Origin: JAJPHU01 sp035553375
Lineage (GTDB): Bacteria; Planctomycetota; Planctomycetia; Gemmatales; Gemmataceae
Direction: 5' to 3'
Assembly (NCBI GenBank): GCA_035553375.1
Contig: DATNCY010000332.1
Location: forward strand, 124,001-188,000
Length of the DNA stretch: 64,000 nucleotides
Part shown: in pieces, positions 1-8,483 of the stretch
How positions within the stretch are numbered: position 1 is the first letter of the stretch
Layout of the letters: every line of letters starts with the position of its first letter
Position numbers and translations under genes: made by a program
The notes under the pieces: model-generated
Databases searched by the model: none
What the model was told of the DNA's origin: nothing
What the model saw: the letters and a program-made list of their open reading frames with translations, nothing else

Positions 1-968
1 CGAAGAACCCCGACGACGATTGCCAATTCTGGAGTCTCGGCGGTCGGCGGCGCGGCTATCTCGGCACGACACCAGCGTTCCACGCGATGGGCCAGCCCAT
101 GTACAAGGTGTCGATCTATCCACCCGGCACGACCTTCCCCGCCAACGGTTTGCCCGTCGTCACGCTGCCCTATCGCAACGACGATGGCGGCGGCGTCTTC
201 GGCAAGGACTCGCGTCTCGTTTTCGATCCGCCCGCCGATGGCGACTATCAGGTGCGTATCGGCGATGCGCGCGGCCAGGGCAGCCGGCGGCACGCTTATC
301 AATTAACCGTGCGTCCGCCGCGACCGAACTTCACGGTCAGCTTCAGTCCCACCGCGCCCTCTATCAGCAAGGGCGGTGCGGTCTCGATCAATGTCACCGC
401 GGATCGCCGCGATGACTTTGAGGGGCCGATTGAGGTTCGATTCGAGAACCTGCCGCCAGGCTTTAGCGCTCCGGCCACGACCATCCCCGCCAACGAAAAC
501 AGCACGAGTTTCGCCCTCTTCGCTGAGATGGCCGCGAGCGTCCCAGCCAAGACACCGTCGCTCAAGTTGATCGCGCGTGCCACGATCGATGGCAAGGAAG
601 TGGTGCGCGAGGCGATGGGAGGATTGCCGAAGGTTCTCGATCCGGGCGACATTGTCACCATAACGGAGCAATCCGAAGTCGCGGTCAAACCCGGCCGGGA
701 GGCGCGTCTGACGGTGAAGGTGGAACGCCGCAACGGTTTCAAGGGACGCATTCCGCTCGATGTGAAGGGACTACCGCACGGCGTCCGCGTACTCGACATT
801 GGACTCAATGGCATCCTCATCACCCCCGAGGAGACGAGCCGAACTATTGTGATCTACGCTGAGCCGTGGGTGCAAGCGACGGCGCATCCGTTTGTGGTGC
901 TGGCGCGACGCGAGGGCAAAAACACCGAGCATGCGGCGAAGTCCGTGTTACTGCGCGTGGACAAATGA
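1..968 (+). CDS. C-terminal part of a secreted planctomycete protein with PPC-like and Ig-like beta domains (5' truncated)
   Basis: The frame is open from base 3 to a stop at 966-968, so the gene begins upstream of the window; about 321 residues are visible. The first part contains the pattern DGDYQVRIGDARGQG..HAYQLTVRPPRPNF, typical of bacterial pre-peptidase C-terminal (PPC) domains. Two beta-sandwich-like segments follow, around PNFTVSFSPTAPSISKGG and SEVAVKPGREARLTVKVERRNGF, each reading like an Ig/CARDB-type module with PGREA/KGG turns. No catalytic motif is visible. Such modules end many secreted planctomycete proteins, so extracellular or periplasmic location is inferred. The enzymatic or cytochrome part that usually precedes them would lie outside the window. 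Confidence 0.75.
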   Translation, partial: KNPDDDCQFWSLGGRRRGYLGTTPAFHAMGQPMYKVSIYPPGTTFPANGLPVVTLPYRNDDGGGVFGKDSRLVFDPPADGDYQVRIGDARGQGSRRHAYQLTVRPPRPNFTVSFSPTAPSISKGGAVSINVTADRRDDFEGPIEVRFENLPPGFSAPATTIPANENSTSFALFAEMAASVPAKTPSLKLIARATIDGKEVVREAMGGLPKVLDPGDIVTITEQSEVAVKPGREARLTVKVERRNGFKGRIPLDVKGLPHGVRVLDIGLNGILITPEETSRTIVIYAEPWVQATAHPFVVLARREGKNTEHAAKSVLLRVDK

Positions 969-1030
969 AGGTTGTTGTAATGGTTTCCGGTGTTCTCGTT
1001 AGTCCAGCTAAGAAGCACGAACACGATGAA

Positions 1031-1084
1031 TTGCCAGCCCACAGCGCCAGCAAGGGTTCCCTTGCTGGCGCTGCGGGCTGGCAA
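1031..1084. repeat. Intergenic palindrome, family P1 copy 1
   Basis: Two arms of about 24 bases, left beginning TTGCCAGCCC and right ending GGGCTGGCAA, are inverted around a very short centre (GGGTTCCC). The core AGCGCCAGCAAGGG recurs at 11133-11185 and 15703-15759. It lies between the truncated secreted-protein gene and hypF. As RNA it would form a very strong hairpin and could terminate the upstream transcript, but no U-tract follows, so a REP-like dispersed palindrome is the better description. The rest of the 969-1253 gap shows no gene. Confidence 0.85.
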
Positions 1085-1253
1085 AAAGGTTCGTGCCTCT
1101 AAGTGTTAGGGTTTCTTATTTGGCTCTATCTTTTTCCGTATTTTTCGTGGTGAAATCCGCGATTTGTCATGGGCGTCAATTGGCGTGGGAAATGCTGGTG
1201 AGAACTCCTTGTTCCGCCTGCGTCTTCGCCTCCCTCCTCAAGGGGTCGCCGTC

Positions 1254-3626
1254 ATGGAACGCCGAGCGATCGTGGTCCGCGGCATTGTCCAGGGCGTCGG
1301 CTTCCGTCCGTTTGTCTACAATCTGGCGTCGCGGCTTGGCTTGCATGGCTTCGTCAAAAACCAGTCCGGCAGCCTCCTGATTGAGATTGAAGGGAAGTCG
1401 GCGTCGCTGGAATGCTTCCTGACCGAGCTTGCCGAGCGACCGCCGCCGCTGGCCTCTATCGAGCAACTATCCTGCGAACAACGGACGCCGCGCGGAGAAC
1501 ATCAGTTTCGCATCGAGGCCAGTGAGGCCGATGTGCTGAGTCCGGTTTTCATCTCGCCCGACGTGGCCACTTGTTCCGATTGTTTGGCGGAAGTGCTGGA
1601 CTGCCACGATCGACGCCACGGCTATCCCTTCCTCAATTGCACCAACTGCGGCCCACGTCTGACGATCATCACCGGCGCTCCCTACGATCGGCAGCGCACG
1701 ACGATGGCCTCTTTTCCCATGTGCGCCGTCTGCCGCGCGGAATACGAGAATCCGAGCCATCGGCGCTTCCACGCTCAACCAACGGCGTGTGCGGATTGTG
1801 GTCCATGCCTCCAACTCATTGATGCGGCCGGTCAAGCAATCTCTACTTCGGCCCCGCTCGCTTCCTTCGCCGCGGCGTTGCGCGCTGGGAAAATTGGGGC
1901 GCTGAAGGGACTTGGTGGTTATCATCTGGTTTGTGATGCGCGGAATGCTTGCACCGTCGCGGAGCTACGGCGGCGTAAACACCGCGATGAGAAACCGTTC
2001 GCGGTCATGGTTGCCGACATCATGGCAGCAACCGCTCTCGCCGAGATTGGGCCAGCCGAGCGCACCTTGATGCTGTCGCCGCAGTGCCCCATTGTGCTGT
2101 TGCGCAAACGCCACCGAACTCGCGTCGCAGACGCCAGCGCCCTCGCCGAGGAGGTCACGCCCGGCAATCCCTGGCTCGGCGTGATGCTGCCGTATACACC
2201 GCTTCACCACCTGCTGTTACGCGCCGTGGACGGCATCCCGTTGGTGATGACCAGCGGCAATCGCTCGGAGGAACCCATCGTTTATCGTGAGGATGCCGGA
2301 GAGAAACTCGCGGGCATCGCCGATCTGTTCCTGATTCACAATCGTCCGATTCATGTACGCTGCGACGATTCGGTCACGCGCGTCGTCGATGACATCGAGT
2401 TGCCAGTGCGCCGCTCGCGCGGCTACGCGCCCCGACCAATCAATCTGCCGTTCTCGTGTCCGCGCTCCCTTCTGGCGGTGGGCGGACAACTCAAAGCGAC
2501 CTTCGCCCTGAGCCGAGGCCGGCAAGCGTTCCTCAGTCATCACATGGGCGACCTCGATCACTACGACGCCTACCGCGCGTTCGAGAAGGATATTGCGCTT
2601 TATCAGCAATTATTCGCCATCACGCCGGAAATACTGGTCCACGACCTTCATCCCGATTACGTCACCTCACGCTATGCGCAGGAGCGTGCCGCGCACCTGG
2701 GAACAGAACTTCTCTCCGTCCAGCATCATCATGCGCACATGGCCAGCTGCATGGCGGAGAACAAACTCATGGAGCCGGTCATCGGCGTCACCTTCGACGG
2801 CACCGGCTTCGGCACCGATGGCGCAATCTGGGGCGGCGAGTTCCTCGTGGGAGATTACCGAAATTACCAGCGCGCGGCGCATCTGCGCTACGTTGGCATG
2901 CCGGGAGGCGATTGCGCCATTCGTGAGCCGTGGCGTATGGCGCTGTCTCATCTCACGGATGCTCAGGTAGAGTTTGCACCCTTGACGGCGCGGTTATTGC
3001 TAAATCAAATAAAAACTATCCGAAGGATGCTGGAGCGACGCCTCCATACGCCTCTCACTTCCAGCATGGGGCGGCTCTTTGATGCCATTGCCGTTTTGGC
3101 TGGCGTCCGGGACCGTGTCAGCTACGAAGGGCAGGCGGCGATGGAGTTGGAATGGCTGGCGACGGAAGTTCCACCCGACGGAAGCTATCCGTTCGCGTTC
3201 TCTCCGGCCCAAGGCGAAGAGACGCCGCTGGTCATCGATACGCGCCCCCTGATTCGAGCCGTCGCGGAAGAGGCGACGAAGGGAATCTCTGCTGCTCGGA
3301 TCGCTCGGCGCTTTCATTCGACTTTGGTTGAGCTTGTCCTGGCGATTTGCGGCCAGCTTCGCGAAACGACGAAAATTAGTGCCGTGGTTCTCAGCGGCGG
3401 GGTGTTCCTCAATGCGTTGCTCACCCGTGAAGTGAGCGCGCGGCTCCGCGACGAGGGCTTTCGTGTCTACCGTCATCGCCTGGTGCCGCCCAACGATGGT
3501 GGTTTGAGCCTCGGGCAATTGGCTGTCGCTGCTGCCCAAGTAAAATCCGAAATCCGAAATCCAAAATCCGAAAAAAAACTCAAAGAAAAAATCCAAAGTC
3601 CAAAACAAGGCAGCGAGCAGTTTTGA
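1254..3626 (+). CDS. hypF: Carbamoyltransferase HypF, [NiFe]-hydrogenase maturation
   Basis: HypF uses carbamoyl phosphate and ATP to carbamoylate the C-terminal Cys of HypE, the source of the active-site cyanide ligands. Visible domains in order are: acylphosphatase (residues 5-90, RGIVQGVGFRPF), two zinc fingers (C107-x2-C110 with C129-x2-C132, then a second four-Cys set at about 155-185), a YrdC-like domain, and a Kae1-like carbamoyltransferase domain with HHHAHMASCMAEN and DGTGFGTDG. ATG 1254 is chosen because AAGGGG lies 9 bases upstream and the acylphosphatase fold starts here; an open frame extends up to 1164 without family similarity. The family normally ends near LGQLAVAAAQ, about residue 762. 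The last 28 residues are encoded by a 7-bp repeat array. It opens the hyp operon. Confidence 0.95.
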   Translation: MERRAIVVRGIVQGVGFRPFVYNLASRLGLHGFVKNQSGSLLIEIEGKSASLECFLTELAERPPPLASIEQLSCEQRTPRGEHQFRIEASEADVLSPVFISPDVATCSDCLAEVLDCHDRRHGYPFLNCTNCGPRLTIITGAPYDRQRTTMASFPMCAVCRAEYENPSHRRFHAQPTACADCGPCLQLIDAAGQAISTSAPLASFAAALRAGKIGALKGLGGYHLVCDARNACTVAELRRRKHRDEKPFAVMVADIMAATALAEIGPAERTLMLSPQCPIVLLRKRHRTRVADASALAEEVTPGNPWLGVMLPYTPLHHLLLRAVDGIPLVMTSGNRSEEPIVYREDAGEKLAGIADLFLIHNRPIHVRCDDSVTRVVDDIELPVRRSRGYAPRPINLPFSCPRSLLAVGGQLKATFALSRGRQAFLSHHMGDLDHYDAYRAFEKDIALYQQLFAITPEILVHDLHPDYVTSRYAQERAAHLGTELLSVQHHHAHMASCMAENKLMEPVIGVTFDGTGFGTDGAIWGGEFLVGDYRNYQRAAHLRYVGMPGGDCAIREPWRMALSHLTDAQVEFAPLTARLLLNQIKTIRRMLERRLHTPLTSSMGRLFDAIAVLAGVRDRVSYEGQAAMELEWLATEVPPDGSYPFAFSPAQGEETPLVIDTRPLIRAVAEEATKGISAARIARRFHSTLVELVLAICGQLRETTKISAVVLSGGVFLNALLTREVSARLRDEGFRVYRHRLVPPNDGGLSLGQLAVAAAQVKSEIRNPKSEKKLKEKIQSPKQGSEQF

Positions 3627-3684
3627 GTTTGACAATTCTGATTTGGTTTTCCTTCGGATTTCGGATTTCGGATTTCGGATTTGG
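3542..3684. repeat. Heptamer inverted array A, at the hypF/hypC junction
   Basis: The left arm (3542-3606) repeats AAATCCG with a 7-base period and then degenerates into A-rich copies. The right arm (3654-3684) is the complement, TTCGGAT repeated about four times. The arms can pair into a long hairpin. The hypF stop (3624-3626) falls in the spacer, and the right arm runs directly into GGAGG, the ribosome-binding site of hypC. The left arm therefore encodes the HypF tail (..IRNPKSEKK..), while the right arm forms the hypC leader. Confidence 0.9.
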
Positions 3685-3691
3685 AGGTAGT

Positions 3692-3939
3692 ATGTGCCTC
3701 GGCATTCCCGGCAAGGTGATCGAAACCTATCGCGAAAACGACATCCTCATGGGCAAGGTCGATTTCAATGGCATTTTCAAGCGCGTTTGCCTGGAGCATG
3801 TGTCCGAAGCCCAACCCGGCGATTACGTTCTCGTTCACGTCGGTTTCGCGCTGTCGCGGCTCGATGCGGACGAGGCAGGTAGGGTGTTCGCGTTCCTGGA
3901 GGGGATGGACCAACTCGACGAACTCAAGGTGCCGCCGCT

Positions 3940-3943
<4 letters not shown>
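3692..3943 (+). CDS. hypC: Hydrogenase assembly chaperone HypC
   Basis: HypC is the small chaperone that, with HypD, carries the Fe(CN)2CO unit and delivers it to the hydrogenase large-subunit precursor. The 83-residue product starts MCLGIPGKV; Cys2 is the essential ligand once Met1 is removed, and the PGDYVLVHVGFALS segment is characteristic. ATG 3692 is fixed by Cys2 and by GGAGG at 3682-3686. An upstream in-frame start at 3623 would translate repeat array A and is rejected. The stop overlaps the hypD start (ATGA, 3940-3943), so translational coupling is likely. The ribosome-binding site sits at the foot of a potential repeat hairpin, which could limit initiation. Confidence 0.96.
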
Positions 3944-5130
<1,187 letters not shown>

Positions 5131-5217
5131 ATTTGGGTTTTCTTTCGGATTTGGGATTTGAGTTTTCTTTCGGATTTCGGATTTCGGATTTCGGATTTGT
5201 GAAAAGGGGAGGATTTC

Positions 5218-5817
5218 ATGGTCAGCGCCGATGGACTGCGTGAAGCCATCCTGCGCAAGTGCCGCGAGAGCATGGCCACCAAGGAAAAATTCTTCACGGA
5301 TAATGCGGATCGCATTGTCGCGTGTTGCACCGCCTTGGCGAAATCCTTTGACGCCGGTGGCCGGCTGTTCGTCATGGGCAACGGCGGCTCCTCATGCGAC
5401 GCAGCTCATGTCTCGGTCGAGTTCATGCACCCGATCATCGAGAAACGGCCGGCCCTACCGGCGATGGCCCTCAGCACGGATACGGCCCTCCTCACCGCTA
5501 TCGGCAACGATCAAGATTTCGCCCTGGCCTTCATTCAGCAGCTCCGCATGCTGGCCCGGCCCGGCGATATGGCGCTGGGCATCTCCACCAGCGGCAAGTC
5601 GGCCAACATCAATCGCGCTCTTCAGGCGGCGCGCGAGATCGGCCTGTTGACGGTCGGTTTCTCCGGGCGCGACGGCGGCCGGATGCCCGAACACTGCGAT
5701 TACTGCTTCACGGTTCCTAGTTTCAGCATTCACCGCATTCAGGAAACGCACGAAACGCTGTTGCATGTCGTTTGGGATCTGATTCATGTGATTCGCGGCG
5801 AGGAGGATGTGATCTGA
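5218..5817 (+). CDS. SIS-domain sugar isomerase, GmhA-like, within the hyp operon
   Basis: The 199-residue protein is a single SIS domain resembling D-sedoheptulose-7-phosphate isomerase (GmhA/DiaA type). Motifs are FVMGNGGSSCDAAHVSVEF (residues about 50-68), LSTDTALLTAIGND, and the phosphosugar-binding GISTSGKSANI. The C-terminal HRIQETHETLLHVVWD matches the helix that supplies catalytic His and Gln in GmhA. ATG 5218 has AGGGGAGG upstream. It lies between hypD and hypE with one base separating it from hypE. No heptose-LPS genes accompany it, so its role here is unclear; SIS genes are known to me from other actinobacterial-type hydrogenase clusters. It could supply or sense a sugar phosphate during maturation, but that is speculation. 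Confidence 0.85.
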   Translation: MVSADGLREAILRKCRESMATKEKFFTDNADRIVACCTALAKSFDAGGRLFVMGNGGSSCDAAHVSVEFMHPIIEKRPALPAMALSTDTALLTAIGNDQDFALAFIQQLRMLARPGDMALGISTSGKSANINRALQAAREIGLLTVGFSGRDGGRMPEHCDYCFTVPSFSIHRIQETHETLLHVVWDLIHVIRGEEDVI

Positions 5818-5818
5818 C

Positions 5819-6961
5819 ATGGCCGACACCGACAACCTCTCGACCGCTTTCACCTTCGATACGTGCCCGGTGCCGAAATCGCGCTACGAGCATATTCTGC
5901 TCGGCCACGGCAGCGGCGGACAATTGACCTCGGAGTTGATTCAACGGCTGTTCGTGCCGGCGCTGGGCAACGGCGTGCTGGAAGCGTTGGAGGATCAAGC
6001 CACTTTACCGCTATCCGCTATCCGCTATCCGCTATCCGCCAAAGACAATGGCGAGGTTATGGCGGAAAGCGGAAAGCGGAAAGCGGAAAGCGGAAAAATT
6101 GCTTTCACTACCGATGCCTTCGTGGTGCGTCCTTTGTTTTTTCCAGGCGGAGACATTGGGCGATTGGCGGTTCACGGCACGGTGAACGATCTGGCGGTGG
6201 GCGGCGCTCGGCCGCTGTTCCTCTCCGCCGCCTTCATTCTCGAAGAGGGGTTGCCGCTGGCCGACCTGCGCCGCATCGTCGCTTCCATGCGGCAGGCGTG
6301 TGACGAGGCGGGTGTCGCCCTCGTCACCGGCGATACCAAAGTCGTGGATCGCGGCAAGGGCGACGGCGTCTTCATCACCACGTCCGGCATCGGCCTGATG
6401 CCGGAAGGACGCTCGTTGTCGATTCACAACGCCCGGCCCGGCGACCGCATTTTGGTTTCCGGGACGCTCGGCGATCATGGCATCGCCATCATGTCGGTGC
6501 GCGAGGGGCTGGAGTTCGAGACCGTTCTGGAAAGCGATACGGCTCCTCTAACGAATCTCACGGAGGCGATTCTGCAAGCCTGTCCGGGCACGCGCTGCAT
6601 GCGCGATCCGACGCGCGGCGGTCTGTCCGCCGCCCTCAATGAGTTAGCTTCCGCCTCCGGCGTGGGCGTGGAACTAGATGAGACGACGATCCCGCTGCGT
6701 GCCGAGGTTCGCGGCGCTTGCGAGATGTTGGGACTCGATCCGCTCTACGTCGCCAACGAGGGCAAATTGATTGCCGTCGTGCCGCCCGACGACGCCGACC
6801 ACGTACTGGAAGCGATGCGGGCGCAGCCATTGGGGAAGAACGCGGCGATCATCGGCACGGTTGTTGCGGAACACAGCGGCATGGTGATTCTGCGCTCGCT
6901 CGTCGGCGGCGCGCGCGTGGTGACCATGTTGGCGGGAGAGCAGTTGCCGAGGATTTGTTAA
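5819..6961 (+). CDS. hypE: Hydrogenase maturation protein HypE, with an in-frame repeat-encoded insertion
   Basis: HypE dehydrates its C-terminal thiocarboxamide to thiocyanate, donating CN to the HypCD iron. The AIR-synthase-like fold is evident: GHGSGGQLTSELI near residue 30, FTTDAFVVRPLFFPGGDIG, VHGTVNDLAVGGA, TGDTKVVDRGKGDG and DPTRGGLSAALNE. The chain ends in the obligatory PRIC, with Cys380 as carbamoyl acceptor. Residues about 64-93 come from heptamer array C and replace the short turn that normally links the start of the fold to the FTTD strand. The insertion keeps the frame and is probably a surface loop. The start follows the isomerase stop by one base. Confidence 0.95.
   Translation: MADTDNLSTAFTFDTCPVPKSRYEHILLGHGSGGQLTSELIQRLFVPALGNGVLEALEDQATLPLSAIRYPLSAKDNGEVMAESGKRKAESGKIAFTTDAFVVRPLFFPGGDIGRLAVHGTVNDLAVGGARPLFLSAAFILEEGLPLADLRRIVASMRQACDEAGVALVTGDTKVVDRGKGDGVFITTSGIGLMPEGRSLSIHNARPGDRILVSGTLGDHGIAIMSVREGLEFETVLESDTAPLTNLTEAILQACPGTRCMRDPTRGGLSAALNELASASGVGVELDETTIPLRAEVRGACEMLGLDPLYVANEGKLIAVVPPDDADHVLEAMRAQPLGKNAAIIGTVVAEHSGMVILRSLVGGARVVTMLAGEQLPRIC
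6009..6096. repeat. Heptamer inverted array C, in frame inside hypE
   Basis: The left arm (6009-6040) is about four copies of CTATCCG. The right arm (6061-6096) is about five copies of GCGGAAA. The arms are nearly complementary, with one mismatch per 7-mer, around a 20-base spacer. Because 7 is not a multiple of 3 the peptide cycles through all frames (SAIRYPLSA, then ESGKRKAESGK), yet no stop arises and the gene remains open. Confidence 0.9.
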
Positions 6962-6962
6962 A

Positions 6963-7096
6963 CAGTGTTCAGTGTTCAGTGTTCAGTGTTCAGTTTTCAG
7001 TTTTCAGTTTTCAGTTTTCAGTGTTCAGTGTTCAACAGAGAACTTCTGCTTACGTCTGAAAACTGAAAACTGAAAACTGAACACTGAAAACTGATT
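6963..7096. repeat. Heptamer inverted array D, upstream of the hydrogenase structural genes
   Basis: The left arm (about 6966-7033) consists of about ten units alternating CAGTGTT and CAGTTTT. The right arm (about 7057-7093) consists of AAAACTG/GAACACTG units and is its complement. It immediately follows the hypE stop, within the 326-base gap before the small-subunit gene. The remaining 7097-7287 has no convincing ORF or consensus promoter, only AAAGGAG before the ATG. The array may end hyp transcription or separate hyp and structural-gene expression. Confidence 0.88.
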
Positions 7097-7287
7097 GCTC
7101 TGAGTTCCGATTTGCACCCAGGCAAGGAGGAAGAACGGGGGCCAAAGAAGGCTTCTGGGAAGATTCTGCGTCAGGAGATCATCGTTCTTCGTCGCACTTA
7201 TCAAGTACAGTCACGCCACCATGGGGAAACAGCCCGAGTAATCCGGCCTGTCATCGCAAGGGGCCGGCATAGAAAGGAGAATCAGCC

Positions 7288-8355
7288 ATGGCCGAAGCGA
7301 ATGCGGTCCCTTACGGGCGCAAGACCCAGAAGGAGCCGGCCGTCAAGGAAATTCACATTCTCTGGACTCCCGACGGATTGAGTTGCGATGGCGACAGCGT
7401 CTCCGTTACCGCCGCCACCCAGCCGAGCATTGAGGACATAATCATGGGAGCCATTCCCGGACTGCCCAAGGTTCACCTGCACAACCGCGTGCTGGCAGTG
7501 GAGAACGGCGACGAGTTCATGGAGTATTGGTACGCCGCCGCGCGGGGCGAACTCGATCCGTTTCTCCTCGTCGTCGAAGGCTCGATCCCCAACGAGAAAA
7601 TCAAAAGCGAGGGTTACTGGGCCGGCATGGGCTACGATCACGAAACCGGCCAACCCATTACCCTGTGCGACTGGATCGATCGTCTAGCCCCCAAGGCGCT
7701 GGCCGTGGTCGCGGCGGGAACCTGCGCCACCTACGGCGGCATCCACGCCATGGCCGGCAATCCGACTGGCTGCATGGGCCTGGCGGACTATCTCGGCTAT
7801 GACTGGCGCTCGAAGGCTGGCTTGCCGGTCGTCAACGTGCCCGGCTGCCCCGTGCAGCCGGACAATATGACCGAGACGCTTCTTTATTTGCTCTATGAAG
7901 TAGCGGGATTGGCGCCGATGATTCCCCTGGACGAGCAATTGCGGCCGACCTGGCTGTTTGGCAAGACCGTCCACGAGGGCTGCGATCGTGCCGGCTACTA
8001 CGAACAGGGCGACTTCGCCCACGAATACGGTTCGCCGAAATGTTTGGTGAAACTCGGCTGTTGGGGTCCGGTGGTCAATTGCAATGTCACCAAACGAGGT
8101 TGGATGGACGGCATCGGCGGTTGTCCCAATGTCGGCGGCATCTGTATCGCCTGCACCATGCCCGGCTTCCCCGATAAGGTCATGCCGTTCATGGACGAAC
8201 CGCCCGGCGGCACCGTGTCATCGATGCTCGTGGGCGTGTACGGACGGCTAATCCGTAAGCTTCGAGGGATCACCAATAACACGATTAACCGCGAACCAAA
8301 GTGGCGACACCGCGGCAGGGAACTGACAACCGGCTATCAACCCACGGCCTATTGA
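7288..8355 (+). CDS. hhyS: [NiFe]-hydrogenase small subunit, group 1h type
   Basis: This is the electron-transfer subunit of an uptake hydrogenase, 355 residues. Near the N terminus, LSCDGDSV supplies C33 and D36; the C-x-x-D arrangement instead of C-x-x-C is the known signature of group 1h enzymes, where Asp is a ligand of the proximal cluster. Further ligands are visible in GTCATYGG, NVPGCPVQ, VHEGCDRAG, KCLVKLGCWGP, NCNVTKRGW and CPNVGGICIAC. There is no twin-arginine leader and no C-terminal membrane anchor, so the enzyme is probably cytoplasmic or peripherally membrane bound. ATG 7288 has AAAGGAG nine bases upstream. It is followed by a strong palindrome and then the large subunit. Confidence 0.95.
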   Translation: MAEANAVPYGRKTQKEPAVKEIHILWTPDGLSCDGDSVSVTAATQPSIEDIIMGAIPGLPKVHLHNRVLAVENGDEFMEYWYAAARGELDPFLLVVEGSIPNEKIKSEGYWAGMGYDHETGQPITLCDWIDRLAPKALAVVAAGTCATYGGIHAMAGNPTGCMGLADYLGYDWRSKAGLPVVNVPGCPVQPDNMTETLLYLLYEVAGLAPMIPLDEQLRPTWLFGKTVHEGCDRAGYYEQGDFAHEYGSPKCLVKLGCWGPVVNCNVTKRGWMDGIGGCPNVGGICIACTMPGFPDKVMPFMDEPPGGTVSSMLVGVYGRLIRKLRGITNNTINREPKWRHRGRELTTGYQPTAY

Positions 8356-8357
8356 GT

Positions 8358-8463
8358 TTCTCGTGTAGCCGCGATGCGCAGCGGAGCGCGGCTTGGCGTT
8401 TCGCGCGAAACGTAAACCCGTTTACGTTTCGCGAAACGCCAAGCCGCGCGGTTACACGAGAAG
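8358..8463. repeat. Compound palindrome between the hydrogenase subunit genes (P3 inside P4-like arms)
   Basis: Nested inverted arms are present. The outer TTCTCGTGTAGCCGCG pairs with GCGGTTACACGAGAA, then GCGCGGCTTGGCGTTTCGCG pairs with its complement, around a centre formed by CGAAACGTAAAC/GTTTACGTTTCG. The central unit is the P3 element also found at 17258, 48101 and 50575. In mRNA it would be a very stable hairpin between the two subunit cistrons, so it could protect or attenuate the transcript. It ends 20 bases before the large-subunit ATG. Confidence 0.85.
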
Positions 8464-8483
8464 CAATTCTTGGAGGACCATTC

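Noticed and set aside
866..1102. Short frames across the P1 palindrome before hypF
   Set aside because: They are created by the palindrome itself and have no ribosome-binding site.
7112..7381. An 89-codon plus-strand frame before the hydrogenase small subunit
   Set aside because: It begins with TTG, lacks a ribosome-binding site, has an Arg/Lys-rich composition and overlaps the true start of hhyS.
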